From Acanthopleura granulata (Eukaryota; Mollusca; Polyplacophora; Chitonida; Chitonidae), in contig JABBOT010000034.1 in the NCBI GenBank assembly GCA_016165875.1, positions 2,912,799 through 2,976,798 on the forward strand: 64,000 bases of DNA, given 5' to 3'. Positions 32,790 through 44,469 of this stretch are shown here, in pieces (the first letter of the stretch is position 1; every line of letters begins with the position of its first letter). The notes beneath the pieces are model-generated. The model saw only the letters and a list, made by a program, of their open reading frames with translations. It made no database searches and was not told the DNA's origin. The position numbers were made by a program, and so were the translations under genes.

Positions 32790-34150
32790 AAATAAATTAA
32801 TTTTCCAAAAGAACAACACCTAAAAGTGTGAAATGCGGATAGGCTTAATTCGATTTTGACGTTCTTGTGGGTTTTAAATCAAATGTAACAAAGCTAAGAT
32901 CGTCGTTAACCTTTATCAGTTGTTCGGAATTCTTGGGGAGAACGCGTCCTCGATGGCATTTGGCTTGAATGTTAATGAAGTTTTTGCAATGGTGTTTTCA
33001 GGCGTGAGCGTATAATTGACACCTTCACCTGCCATTCATTTTTAACCACACCTTCGTTGTTGGGTAGTATGTTGATTGTAAATGCGGAACACATATCTTG
33101 AAAGTCCGATCGAGATTTCGGCATAAAAAATGAACCACGATATATTTTACTGATTCATTTTATTGCGGCTTTTAAGCTGTTTTCAGAAATATTTCACTTA
33201 TACGACGGCGGCCAGTAATGTGCTGGAAGGAAACCGGACAGAGCTCGGGGGAAACCCATGACCAACCGCCGATTTATGGCGGACCTTCCCTCTTACGGCC
33301 GGCATCACGTTTTAGAAGTCGATAGTCCACGGGGCAAATGTATATTCCATGTAATTGTAACCTGTAATACGTACATTAAAAAGTTTGTTTATGTTAGGGA
33401 TAAATCTGAAACTATCTTCAGTTTTACGTTTGGGCGTATGTAAGACCCTTTGTGTCGAACTGAAGTGGAAAGGAACAGTATATGTGCCTAATTCTTATGC
33501 TGATTAGCACCTGGGTCCAGAACGAGACAAATTGGGACTGAGATCCCCAAGTCACATTTAAATGTGAGAATCTTCGGTGACGAAATAAGTTCTTCAGTTA
33601 GCTATATATATGTCCAGTTGAATTCCACCTAGCGCTACACTGAAAGAAAAACCGCTGTAATCCATTTTATCGGCAAGTGTGAAAACGCAAAATTATCTGC
33701 CCATATTTATGTCACCCATGCCCAGCTATTATTCGAAATCTCATTTTCACCTGTCTCTTTTGGAAAACATTTCTTGTCTTGCTTCATCTCCTACTAGGGT
33801 TTTTTCAATGGCTATAACTACTGTTAAATTGGATTCAGAGCTTCCAAGAAATCAAAATAAAACCTTTTGTATTTTCACCAGACGATTTCTTTTGACCTCA
33901 GCACACGGTGAACAGCGCAGGCGACTTGCAAAGTTTGTTCCTTCGTCCCAGGAATATTAGTCGAGATTGATACCTTCCCCTCAGGGAGAGCGCTGGAATG
34001 AGAGAGAAACGTGCGCTCGCGAAGTCATTTCTAATTTAGATTTGTGCCACCCCGTTCCTGCAAGTTGGTTTCGTTTGAACGAAAAAGCGGGTCGGTACAA
34101 ATTAAAGAGGGAATTGGAAATAAGGAGCAAGCCATTGAATACGCCAGGGT
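32790..34150. repeat. Direct duplication C, copy 1
   Basis: Resembles 48020-49700: attttccaaaagaa-a, cctaaaagtgtgaaatgcgg, aattcgattttgacg, later caagtgtgaaaacgc and cacggtgaacagcgcaggc. It contains a SINE (33186-33302) at a position analogous to the one in copy 2. One frame (about 33807-33960) stays open to TAG in both copies. It is flanked on both sides by duplication D. Confidence 0.75.
33186..33302 (-). mobile_element. SINE, V-SINE/RUDI-like, head-less
   Basis: Reverse: agaaatatttcacttatacg, acggcggccag, ggaaggaaaccggacagagc, tcgggggaaaccca and gcggaccttccctcttacgg. The 3'-most block and tail are lost. Confidence 0.85.
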
Positions 34151-34189
34151 ATGAGCTATGAGATAGGAATTCTCGTGCTATTTTGGGAA

Positions 34190-35090
34190 TGAGCTGTCGG
34201 GTTGCTCACGTTTGAAATTTTCCTTTTTCTTTGTCTTTTGATAATGTGTTGTGAATGCTTCATCAGGCTGTAAACAGACAACACCATTGTGCTATACAAG
34301 GCGGTCACCAGACGTCTGGCTCTGATTGATAAAACAGAAGACTGATGGTCACTCGACACCTGCCCAACACATGCCCACCTTCTTTGTTCCCCGAGAGGAC
34401 AACGTGAACACACATACAGGGATTGATTATGGAAAGATTTGACTTGAAGTGCTTTCGGTGAGGATGGCTGACTTTTCATGGAGTCGGGATTCTTTGCATG
34501 CCAATACCCGCTCATGCTAGTCACATAGGCGATGGAGACCAGCCTTTATGAAAGTCGGGAAACAAAACGGTGACCACAGGCCAAGAATCTTGTATATGTT
34601 ACGAAATCTGCTTTCTGTTAAGGTAATCAAAGTTATATTATCATTCCAGCTCGCCCATTAAATCCAAAACGTACAGATCATGCGTTGCTCCAGGCGCAAT
34701 CCATGTATTCCTTCAAGAAGATTCTTCATAAGTATATAATTCATACAGCTGATAAAACGTTTGAAATTTTTATAACAATTAAGAGAACAGATCACCTTTA
34801 AATAACGAACACATCTTCACTCCATGTGGATTCCAGATATGACATTAGATATGCGATATTGTTATTTTTGTCATTTTTTTGTACAGAGATTAAAACGCAA
34901 AGACCGATTGAGATGCTTCTTTGAACCTTTTGTTTCATAGTGAACAGTGACGTCAGATATTCCTCTTTAAGTGCTAAACACCCTCTGATTGATATACGTC
35001 GAGGTTATCCCTGAATAAACGTGTATTCCTATTCCTGTAACTGTATTTAATGTGGAAACTTGTTTAGCAAGAATCGCTGTATCTTTATGT
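34190..35090. repeat. Direct duplication D, copy 2
   Basis: Counterpart of 31480-32480. The order D-C-D suggests nested or tandem duplication of a larger unit. Confidence 0.65.
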
Positions 35091-35299
35091 AATCCACCAA
35101 AATTGCCAGCCGACTGTCTGCTGTTATGCTCAAAGTTTGTGTTGTTATCGGTCAGCCATCTTGCTGGCTATACTCTTCCATAAGAACCTATCTAAAGCCT
35201 ATTGTTATCGTACGAATGTTTAGGCCTCTAAGATGATAGCTTGCAAAACCTGTTGTTATTGTACGTGATATTGTAAGTGTCTGTATGTTATTGTAAGTG

Positions 35300-38200
35300 A
35301 CAAATAAGTGATTGCAAATTGCAAGTGGTTTTCTTCTGAAAACCGTAACCACAACACAGTTTAGAGCCACTGGGCCTTAGAGACTATCTATGGGAAAGCT
35401 TTTATGCATAATTTCGAACTGTCTGCGCAACCTACTTTTGCCGCCATCTTGATATCCAAAGAAAATTTTTAAACATCTTCTTGTTAAGAACGGCTGAACC
35501 GATTTGCTCCGAAATTTAATACGCTGATGGAACGTGATGGGGCAAACGTGACGTGGCAAGTATGCTTGGCATATTTGTCACGTGACAAAGGTACTTGAAA
35601 CTGAACATGGAAAAAACCGAACTTGGTACAACTTAAGCTTCTCGTCACGAATCTGTTGTTGCTGGGTTTTTTGGGTTTTTTTTTTCATATCTTCTATAAT
35701 TTGCGATTAAAGTTGAAAATCGTTAAAAAGCATTTTTCGAAGATGTTCTGACAAAAAACTGATGCCACCCAAGAATTGCAAGTGATATAGTAACGGTGTT
35801 TTGCAAATTGCTGTGACCTATATAGTTCCGGCGCTGTGGTGGCTGAAGTTTTGGTCGTAAGCGATCTTTGGTTAACGTTGTTTTTCTAAGAAGAACTTGT
35901 CTGGTTGAACTGAAAGTCTAATGCCGGATATGCCAAGTAAAGGCAAAGAAAAAGTCAGAAAAACAGGGTTGATATCTTAAAAATTGTAGAAATAAACTAA
36001 TTTATATGCTGGTCACGTGACCACAACCTTTTGAAATTCAACATTAACAGTATCCTACGTTGTGGACCTTGACCTTCTGATTGCGAATCTGCTTTTCTTT
36101 TTTACCTTACTTACAAATCTGTTCTTAAATTACGACTGAATTTCCTAAAATGGCAAATTTGGAGGTCACGTGACAGAAAACCGTTCTAAGTGTGAAACTG
36201 AAAACTGGTGAGTAGAAAGGGCATCGAATTGTCTGTCTGTATGCAATCTGTAGCAATCCTGATTGCAAATCTTCTTGTAAATTCTGCTGATTACTCTGCA
36301 TTTTACGTGTAACGACAGCATAAAAGCTCACAAAGTATTCAATAATTTGTGAGAGACATTTAGGCTTATTAAATAAACTGGACCTGTCCAGCTTCGTAGT
36401 GTAATGCTCTTATCGAGAATCTGGCGTTGTTTCTCCTCTTTGATGGACAGTTTACTTGCCAATTTAAATCAATTCACGTTTGGATTTATTTGAAAGTTGC
36501 GTGCTGATTTAAGCGTAAAACTGCAAAGTCGTATGTGGAAAGGGCTATATTTGTACTCAGTGTGTGTAGATTCCTGAACTACGTTGCTGTGTGCAAAAAT
36601 TGTAGCGCTTCAATCATTTTCAAAATGCTGATAAACTGTGTTTTGGAAGTTTTTACATGTAAGTACAAACTTACAGTAGAGCTACATACACAGCGCCGTG
36701 TGTGCACTAAATGTTTATGTAAACGTTTTAAACTGTGTAAATGAATACAACACTCGTAGGGCTTCAAACATTGACAAATAGCCGATTTGCTATATTTCGC
36801 ACATTTACACAGACATGTTGTTTGCTGTATATACAATGCATTGATTCGCAAAGGTTTCTCAAAATACCAGCATCGCTACTCTGGACAACTAGTGGAACAA
36901 ACCTGACAGTATCCAGTAATCGCTCTGTACTGATACAAAAGCTGAAAACAACGTGTGACGACGACTTGGAAGCCTTATAATTCCAGGCAGTTCTAGTTAT
37001 TATTATTATTATTGTTCTCAACAAATTTGTCACGCGTTTCTTGAGAAAAGGGCAAACCATAGAGTTATGAAACCTCCGTATGTTTGTGGTACAGATCTTA
37101 GGATTTGTAACTCAACTTTTGGAAAGTTTTGCTCACGTATCTTGGCGGCCATATAATGCAGTTTGGGACGCTGATTACGAAGAGGCGAATTTTTGAAAGC
37201 GGAAGTGAAGTCATCAAAGCCAGAAGTGGGTGTATCTCCAAAGGCCTGACATCATCCCAAAGCATGGAGACAAATTTGACATAACCGGGGGTGAAGTCAG
37301 CAAACCGGAGGTAGTAGGCCCGGGATTGTCTTTTGTGAATAAAAGTTTGGATGTTCTCGATCACGTGACGTGGCTGCCATATGGGGTTGATGGGAAAACT
37401 TTTGAGAGGCAATTTCATCCGAACGCCAAATGTAATTGTTCTGAAATTTTGCACAAGTAACAACTGCTGCCTCTGAATTATTTCTGCAGGAAAAAATTAC
37501 AACTTGTGAGCAAATAACCGCAACCGGAAGTGATATCATGTGAAAACAAAATTTCGAATTTGAATTTTTTAAATATGCCACCCGACGTAGTTTGGCAACC
37601 TGATCACGAATCTAATGTTATTTCTTTCACACGATACATACTTCTGTAGCAAATTGCGATCAAAATGCGAAAAAGAGCAAATCTCCCCATATGGACACAT
37701 CACGTGGTTAAAGATATAAATCTCAAGGTCGCTTAGTGGAAAGGGCTATATATGTAGTGTATGTGTGCTGAAAATCTTTGAGCTGTTTTAAGAAATGCAG
37801 GATGTACAGGGCTTCAAAAGTTTTCAAAAGGCCGACTTACTGTATTTGGCACATTTTCATCTCTATGCTATAGAAGAGCTATACAATGAATTCGTGTTCA
37901 GGATGAATGTACAAATATCATAAGTATGCTGCCCGCCGTAGTTTGACGTCCTGATCACGAATGTGATCTAATTTCTTTCCTCTCATGCATTCTTTCGTCG
38001 CTAATTACGTTCCCAATAGTGAAAAACGCAACTTCCTGCATATTTGGAGGTCATGTGACGGAAATACTTTACAGCCGTACGTAGGATATGTGCGCCTAAA
38101 TTCGTTGTGCTGTGTTAATAAATAGAGGACTTACAAGGCTTCAGATATTGTTCACAGGCCCATTTACTACATATGGCATTTACATCTATATGCATGCTAA

Positions 38201-38300
38201 ATAGTGTATATGCTCCAAACAATGCACGCTTTTTAATTAGGTCATCCTTGTACTAAAGCATTAAGATACCATTTAGTCAACACAAAATGGCGACACATAG
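35300..38300. repeat. Degenerate repeat array, spacing of ~330-440 bp
   Basis: Recurring landmarks in the same order. (i) cacgaatct/gcgaatct/gagaatct followed by tttctt-rich sequence, at about 35647, 36083, 36414, 37603 and 37955. (ii) ggtcacgtgac-like sites. (iii) ggaaagggctata at 36538 and 37738, with a weaker one at about 36210. (iv) agggcttcaaa...ttgctatattt-gcaca at about 36762 and 37809, with a diverged one at 38138. Identity between units is low, so the array is old. No coding function is evident. Confidence 0.5.
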
Positions 38301-38309
38301 ACCGAAAAT

Positions 38310-38600
38310 ACCGGCTTGCACCCAATCATTGCTGATTTAGCAGCTATATTTCTTATTTGTTTTGACTGGGAGATCTGGGTTCAAACCAGGGTCGGGTCAT
38401 ACCAAAGACTTTAAAAAATGGTACATCCTGCTTCCTCGCTAGGCGCTCAGCAATAAGAGGATAAAGGGTGGACTGGTCGGCCCGGTGTCAGTATAATGTG
38501 ACTGGGTGGGGAGGCTTGTTGGGTGTCTTCGGCAAGTCGTCTCGGTGAGGCAGCACCAGATGAAAGATACGGTGGCAGTCCGTCCTGCGCCAAGGAGACA
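38310..38600 (+). mobile_element. Second SINE family, plus orientation
   Basis: Partial head with box B (gggttcaaaccagggtcggg), then tcataccaaagactttaaaa, tggtacatcctgcttcctcg, gcgctcagcaataagagg, ggactggtcggcccggtgtc, agtataatgtgactgggtgg and gtgaggcagcacca. Same family as the reverse copy at 27359-27680. Confidence 0.75.
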
Positions 38601-38649
38601 CCGCCTTATTTGTTTTTGCGCTAACCGGGTCATTGTCTGGACTTTTTCC

Positions 38650-39445
38650 TTCTGCGTGCGTCATTGGCCTGTCTTGGAATTCAGTCGCGCGTTCTCGAGG
38701 CTTCTGTCTTTATCAGTTTCACGTCCTTGTACATAGAGCCTACATTCTGGAAAAATTTATTTGTGTAGTAACCATGTTTACGATCAAATCATCCAGGTTT
38801 TCCTTACGTTGATCCATAAATATAAGCAACGATGCTGTAAAGCTTGCATTGCTTGACTCTTTGACGTCTCCTTGAGAACAGTCATATTTACTGTCGTCCA
38901 ACTGGAAGAATTTTCCCAGGTTTGGAGATATCGGCTTTCACGCCGTTGAACATATGTCAATTTGTGCTCTATTTTTCTGTACGTAGCACTTTACGAGTTG
39001 GTGTTTCGTCACTTGCTATTTTGTTTGAGACGTTATTTTAGAGCTTGTATCGGTCATTGTCTCTTTGTGCGATTACAATCATTTCATCCTAGTTTACCTT
39101 GAAAGCGACTTTGTGTATGTTTCCGAGGAGTGGAACATACATCTGCGGATTTCATATTTACGTGGACTGACTCGCCTTTGGAAGCCAGAATATTCCATCC
39201 GAATTTGGACGCTGCCACCAGTAAGAAACTATATACTTTTGTATTTAACTGTATTGTTTTATATGTTATTATCAGTTGTACTATTTGTCTATTTTTTTTC
39301 AAATATATCTATTGAACTTATTCAAGCGCCTTCGTACTTCTTTGTTTGATTTTGTGTAAGGTCTATCGCTGTCTGAGAGTTGAACAAGCCTTTTGTTTAT
39401 CATTTTCTTCTCCGATAGTGGTACCCTTACACCTGGTGCCGCGTA
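38650..39445 (+). mobile_element. Possible LTR relic with primer-binding site
   Basis: A pyrimidine-rich stretch ends ...agtggtaccctta-ca and is followed at 39434 by tggtgccgcg, which resembles the TGGTGCCG primer-binding site used by many BEL/Pao and some gypsy elements. The upstream text (gacgctgccaccagtaag and ttgtatttaactgtattg) has LTR-like character. I see no gag-pol, no second LTR and no certain 5' boundary, so this is tentative. Confidence 0.25.
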
Positions 39446-40174
39446 CACAAAGGGGTCGTTGCTACAAATGAATGTACACCTTACAACTGACTTTACTGTG
39501 GACTACAAAAATATGTTAGGTCCCTAGATATTCTAATGTGGCCATAAAATGTGATGCACTTGATTCCGTGTTATACACAATACCTGTATATAGTGCGTGG
39601 ATGAGAGGTGAACCTTGCCGATCGCCCATTGTTTCCTGTTTGATGTGATGATAACAGGTACGGAAATTGGTGTTAACAGGCTCTATGTACACATCTATAA
39701 AGCTCCCTTAATTGTCTGCACACTCACATGTGCACATGAACGCATCAGCGCATCGTCCATTACATTAGGACTGTGCCAAATCAATGACTGTGGCCCTGTT
39801 AAAAGGGGGGTAAACAATGCATTAATAAGTTGGCTCGTTTCTGTGGTTAGCGTCAGCAGGTCAGTCCATTCCACGTGAGATAACCGCCGTTTGTGTATGT
39901 GCCATTCTTCGTGGACACTTCATTTATCAGACATGCTGGATTAGGGACAGTGCGTTTGATTCGTTGTACATGTAGCGTGCGCTACCGCACTTGTTTGAAA
40001 CTCTGTTGACATCAGCGTCATTTTCTCTTTCAACACCTTATGCCCTGGATTGCACTTGTTGTAATGCACTTTGAACGTTGATAACTCTCAAGCCTTATCA
40101 CGAGGTGTTCATCGCGCTCTTGTGAAGCCTGGGTGATGGTTTAAACACAGTAACAATTTACATCTGCTTTCAGC
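39446..40174. promoter_or_regulatory. Upstream region of the GPCR gene
   Basis: No coding exon recognised. A plausible 3' splice acceptor, catctgctttcag, ends at 40173, one base before the GPCR ATG codon begins after C40174. This suggests that one or more 5' UTR exons lie upstream and that the coding exon starts right at the junction. In frame, the nearest upstream stop is TAA at 40151-40153. Confidence 0.4.
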
Positions 40175-41086
40175 ATGAGTTTCTGGCAGGGTCTGGTTGC
40201 AGTGTGCGTGCTCCTATCCTTATTCGGGGTTTTCAGTAACACGTCCTTCATCTTCACAATAATCAAGCATCGGGATCTCCAAACAGCGCCCAACAAGATA
40301 TTGCTGTCTCTGGCCGTCGGCGATTTTCTCGTGTCATCATTGGTGTTCCCTCTAAGCCTGGGCAACGAGGAACGACTCTTTGAAGATTATTATCTCTGCG
40401 TCATTTGTCACAGTATAATCATCGGTCTTTGCTCAGTGAGCGCGCTTCACCTTTTGACCGTCTCGGCGGAACGCCATATTGCCATCGTCTATCCGCTGAT
40501 GCATGTACGCTGGGTGACGAATTCGAGACTACGGCTCGCTATACTAGCCTGCTGGGGAATATCCTTCACAGTTGCGGCTCTGCCAGTTCTAGGGTGGCGA
40601 AATCCTGAATGGAATCATAATTTGAACAACACATCAACCGACGCTACCACTTGCGACATTTTTAGTGTGCTACCATGCAGTTACATGTGCTTCGTAATGA
40701 CTCCGCTTCTGATAATTTCCTTGTTTATACCTGCTCTGTATGTGAAGATATTTACCGAACTTCGCGCCCAAGTGAAGAAAATCCGACCCAAATCCAAAGG
40801 GACTCTGCACATGCCCTCTCGTGTGGACATTAAAGGTGTCATTGTTATATTTGTGACGGCCGGCCTTTTTGTTCTCACCTCCTCCCCGCTTGTCTTGGCT
40901 GTTTACATGGCCTGTACAGTGTTCGTTTTACCTGTGGAAGCCTGGTTTGTCATTATGTTTCTGGCGTTTTCCAACTCCCTAATAAACCCTCTCATATATG
41001 GGCTTGGCAACAAAACCATTCGACAAAAATTCGTCTCGTGTATCTCTGGTACAAAGTTCAACGCTAGAACGGCGCATGCCCGGTGA
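40175..41086 (+). CDS. Class A (rhodopsin-family) G protein-coupled receptor, orphan
   Basis: 303 aa, intact, single coding exon, seven hydrophobic helices: about 5-30, 41-62, 73-97, 119-139, 169-192, 219-247 and 256-277. Hallmarks: Asp50 in LAVGD (2.50); Cys75 or Cys78 pairing with Cys160 in loop 2; Trp127 in ACWGISF (4.50); NPLIY (271-275) in helix 7; a basic short tail. LPVLGW (136-141) and the loop style recall adenosine/amine-type receptors, but I cannot assign a ligand. Oddities: ERH (99-101) instead of DRY; helix 6 has TSSP where CWxP is usual; Ser21-Asn22 at helix 1; only four residues before helix 1. NNTS (151-154) offers loop-2 glycosylation. The start has A at -3. It would act at the plasma membrane. 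Confidence 0.9.
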   Translation: MSFWQGLVAVCVLLSLFGVFSNTSFIFTIIKHRDLQTAPNKILLSLAVGDFLVSSLVFPLSLGNEERLFEDYYLCVICHSIIIGLCSVSALHLLTVSAERHIAIVYPLMHVRWVTNSRLRLAILACWGISFTVAALPVLGWRNPEWNHNLNNTSTDATTCDIFSVLPCSYMCFVMTPLLIISLFIPALYVKIFTELRAQVKKIRPKSKGTLHMPSRVDIKGVIVIFVTAGLFVLTSSPLVLAVYMACTVFVLPVEAWFVIMFLAFSNSLINPLIYGLGNKTIRQKFVSCISGTKFNARTAHAR

Positions 41087-42057
41087 ATTGCTATCGCCCC
41101 TAAGGAGAAGATCTCTGGAATGTTCCGCCATCCGCCGGATGTTAATCTTCTTGGTAATGCTAGTTATGAGCAATAACTCTTGGTGTGGAGCTTTTGAGCA
41201 GAATGAAGTTGTATTTATTACAATGGCATACATCCAATACCCTTTTCTTTAAATTTAGCGAAATATTACGCGTCATTTCTTGTAAAAATGTAAACGTGAA
41301 CGTACAAATGTGTACTGTGCCACATTAGTACGGTAGAACATATAATTACATTTTTTAATATTACTTTAATTTTTCTCTAAAACTGATTTTCAAATAGCCA
41401 GATTCACAAATTTCCTATCATGTGCACTAACTAAATACTATGAAACTTACTGCATGTTATACGCCGTTCAGGAGGCTGAACTTGGATTTTATTAATTGGC
41501 CCTATCAATCTTTTTTCTCTAGCAGCGTTTGTATCAACTTTTCCAAATACTTGAAACCATTTTAAAACACTTTCGTCATTACGGATGCTTTGCTGAATAT
41601 TAATAGTCAATTGAATGAAGTTTTTTGCAATTTCCTTTAGCTTAATCTATGGCTTTTCAGCTTGTTGAGAGCATTTGTTACTTTGTTGTGTGCAGAAAAA
41701 AGAACCAACCGGTAGGACATATCTTTTAAAAAATTGGGTTTTCGGGAAGAGTTTTTTGGTTTTAATGAGGCTATTAAACGTAATCAAAGGTATTTCATTT
41801 TTGTGATAGAAAAAGCACTGTTGACTTTTTACACCATAACAGAGAAAACATCCCCATTGGCAGTCAGGAATCAGTCACAAACCAAGCTGAATCATTCATG
41901 TCTGATGCTAAAATAAAATATCGCATTTGAGGAAATAATTATATCGCCAGAAAATCGACTTGCTATTTTGTGGTTTGGAAGATAAAGCTCTTAGAGGAGA
42001 AGAAAAAAGGCATTTTATATTTTCCCCAGTTTAGTTGAGTAAATGTTACATTTATGT

Positions 42058-42145
42058 ATTTGTATGATTGGTATTTTACGCTATACCTAAGAATATTTTA
42101 CTGATACGACGGTGATCAGCATTATGGTGGGGCGAAACCCATCAC
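42058..42145 (-). mobile_element. SINE fragment, V-SINE/RUDI-like
   Basis: Reverse: tttgtatgattggtatttta, cgctatacctaagaatattt, actgatacgacggtgatcag and cattatggtgggg. Old, diverged copy. Confidence 0.75.
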
Positions 42146-42164
42146 AACTGATCGTACGATTACA

Positions 42165-42265
42165 CTGTGAAATAACCAACGCCCAACTCGTTAATGGGTG
42201 ATCAAACTACTGACAAGCGTGTTCCATAATTGTACACATCCGGTTAAGTATTCCACGTAAGAGTG
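42165..42265 (+). repeat. Dispersed copy of the ~160-bp monomer
   Basis: cactgtgaaataaccaacgc, ccaactcgttaatgggtgat and acaagcgtgttccataat match the monomers in the two peptide-gene introns. This shows the monomer is a dispersed repeat and not specific to that gene. Confidence 0.55.
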
Positions 42266-43689
42266 TAAAACATGTGCATCATCCATGAGTATAATCTTCA
42301 AGTGTTTAATATCTGACGCATAAAAGTGTTTTTAAGTTAAACATCAAAATTTACAGCGCACGAAAAATTTTGCCATCGATCGTCTCCAATCGTTGAATGG
42401 TCAATCGTACTATAACATAAAACCATTCTTGAATCGCAGTTTGTGACCACGAATGGGCACCGTAGCAAACCCTGCTCACTGATTATTTCTTGTGGTCTTT
42501 TCTTTTAAGAGTTCAGGCGTAAAGCACATCCTGTAGCCTCAGTGCTCTCTTGATGAATATAACGTGGCCACCCACGACCTCATTTGCAGCATAATCTTTG
42601 GCAGGATTACCTTGTCAAACAGGACCACGACATTTCTGTTCCTTTCGACCTGGTCAGCGTTATAACGGTTAATTTTTTTCTAATGTGGTCTAAACCATCA
42701 AAAAATCCTCACTCTTCGGTGAACAGAACTGTCAAAAGAGGGTTCTGCACAGCTGTCATTATCAACAAGTTTATTTCTTGATTCCTTAGTAAAATACCAA
42801 ATCAATTTAAGACACGAATTAGTTTTCAGTTTTGTATGTTTTCTCACCTTTCAGTAACTTTGTTCATCAGAGTGTTATACCGATTTATCCAATAAGTCGA
42901 TTGAGACTGAGTGTTGTGTGGTGGGATTTACAGAGGAATGCCCCCACCACATTTAATAGGCAAATCCACTCGAGAGTTTCCCATTTCTTACTCCCAGCAT
43001 GTGTATGATGTCCATTTATGAAAGGAATGTGGTATATTGCCGTTTCATCATTCATACTGCCCACCCTTAGAAATACATGTTTGTGGGGGAAAAAACACGC
43101 TTTTTTCTACCAATTCTTGACCGATAATTATTTTGTTTTATCGATAGAATATATAACAATTTCCACCGGATGCCTCAGGCATTGTTTCATAAATGTTGAT
43201 AACAGATCTGCGCCCAGAAATAGTGCTGAGTCTAAGCCTAAGCAACCCCAACTGCGTCGTTAAAGGTCAAACTTGATTAACCGTATCCGCTGTGAGATGT
43301 ATGCTTATACCCAATACGTATATGAACGGATAGCTAAAATACATTGAAGGACATGCATGAAATATGGTAATATTTCAAATATGGCATACATATGAATAGG
43401 CTGTTTTGTTTCTTTCTACTCTCTCAACTGACATAGCTTCGTCCAAAAAACGTTTCTTTCTGCAGGTGCAACTGGTGCTTTTAAACTCAAATCTTGTACC
43501 TTGTGGTGCTTCAAATACGGAGAATTGCAAACATGTTATCAAAGAAATAAGCAATTATGCGTTGCACTATGCTGGTTTTAAGTGTCTTGGTTTACAAAAA
43601 GAGGTCTTATTTACGTTGCAAATGTTTCACATTCTACCCAGCTGTCAATTGCGCGTCGTGTGCAAATATGCATCTTAAATGACCTTTGA

Positions 43690-44020
43690 AACACCATCGA
43701 GCTTTTCACCGAACATACCGACCGGTACGTTTACCTTCCCGAATAATATTCAGAATATGCTGTTTACTTCCATAAATAAAATGATTTGAACTTGTATACT
43801 TGGTACATTTACTTTTATCGTTTACATAATTTATAAATTATCTGGATTTTCTTCAGTGATGAAAGTGTTATTTCAAATGACTTATACACATTACTGTCAT
43901 TACATTTTTCCTGCTGCAAACGCAAGAGCCACGACGTCGGAAAAAGAAACATTACGTTTCGTGATGTTCCAATATGAGCTCAGAGGTATTACGTCACAAT
44001 ACATGTGGAGTAAACTTTTG
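43690..44020. repeat. Partial third copy of duplication A
   Basis: Matches about 59720-60020: gtacgtttaccttcccg/tcccg, taatattc-g-atgctgttta, gatttgaacttgta, cttttatcg-tt, tcttcagtgatgaaagtg, gtttcgtgatgttcca and gagctcag-g-gat. It ends before the palindromic element and peptide gene, so it carries neither. It is more diverged than copies 1 and 2. Confidence 0.7.
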
Positions 44021-44469
44021 CATTCCTACATCACGCAACAATACGACACGACGTAATACAAACGACGTCATTGAAATATCTAGGTCAGCTTCAGTGGTCT
44101 AAGTTTGCCGTTGGTTGGTCTATAAATAAAGTCTAAAAAGAGTAAAAGAGATCAGCAGCATAAAATGTGCCGTTTTTTACACATTTTGTTCAGTTCTGGG
44201 GGTAGAATAGGCTTTAACATCTTCATCAAATCCCTCGAATGATGTACATTATCGGGATTTGACTCGGTACGAAACTAAGTTCAGTGATAGCAGGCTACAC
44301 AAGGAACACTTCTACAGTGGTGTTAAACCGTTAACCCATTCCATCAATATTACTCTGGCACTGGGCAATCTCGATCTTTACTTATGTTGTAAAGGCAAAT
44401 CGAGGTTATCTATAGGAATAAGTCGAAGTACCCTTCCCAAGACTCCAGTATTGTCCTACTCGGTGCTGC

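Larger units (their letters stand above)
41087..43689. other. GPCR 3' flank and intergenic region
   Basis: No further gene recognised. It holds a SINE (42058-42145), one stray copy of the ~160-bp monomer (about 42165-42265), and AT-rich sequence. An acceptor-like tttctgcag precedes an open stretch at about 43466-43678 with four Cys, but open runs of this length are expected by chance here. Confidence 0.3.

Noticed and set aside
35300..38300. CRISPR-like or satellite array
   Set aside because: Repeat units are long, very diverged and unevenly spaced, and the sequence is eukaryotic.
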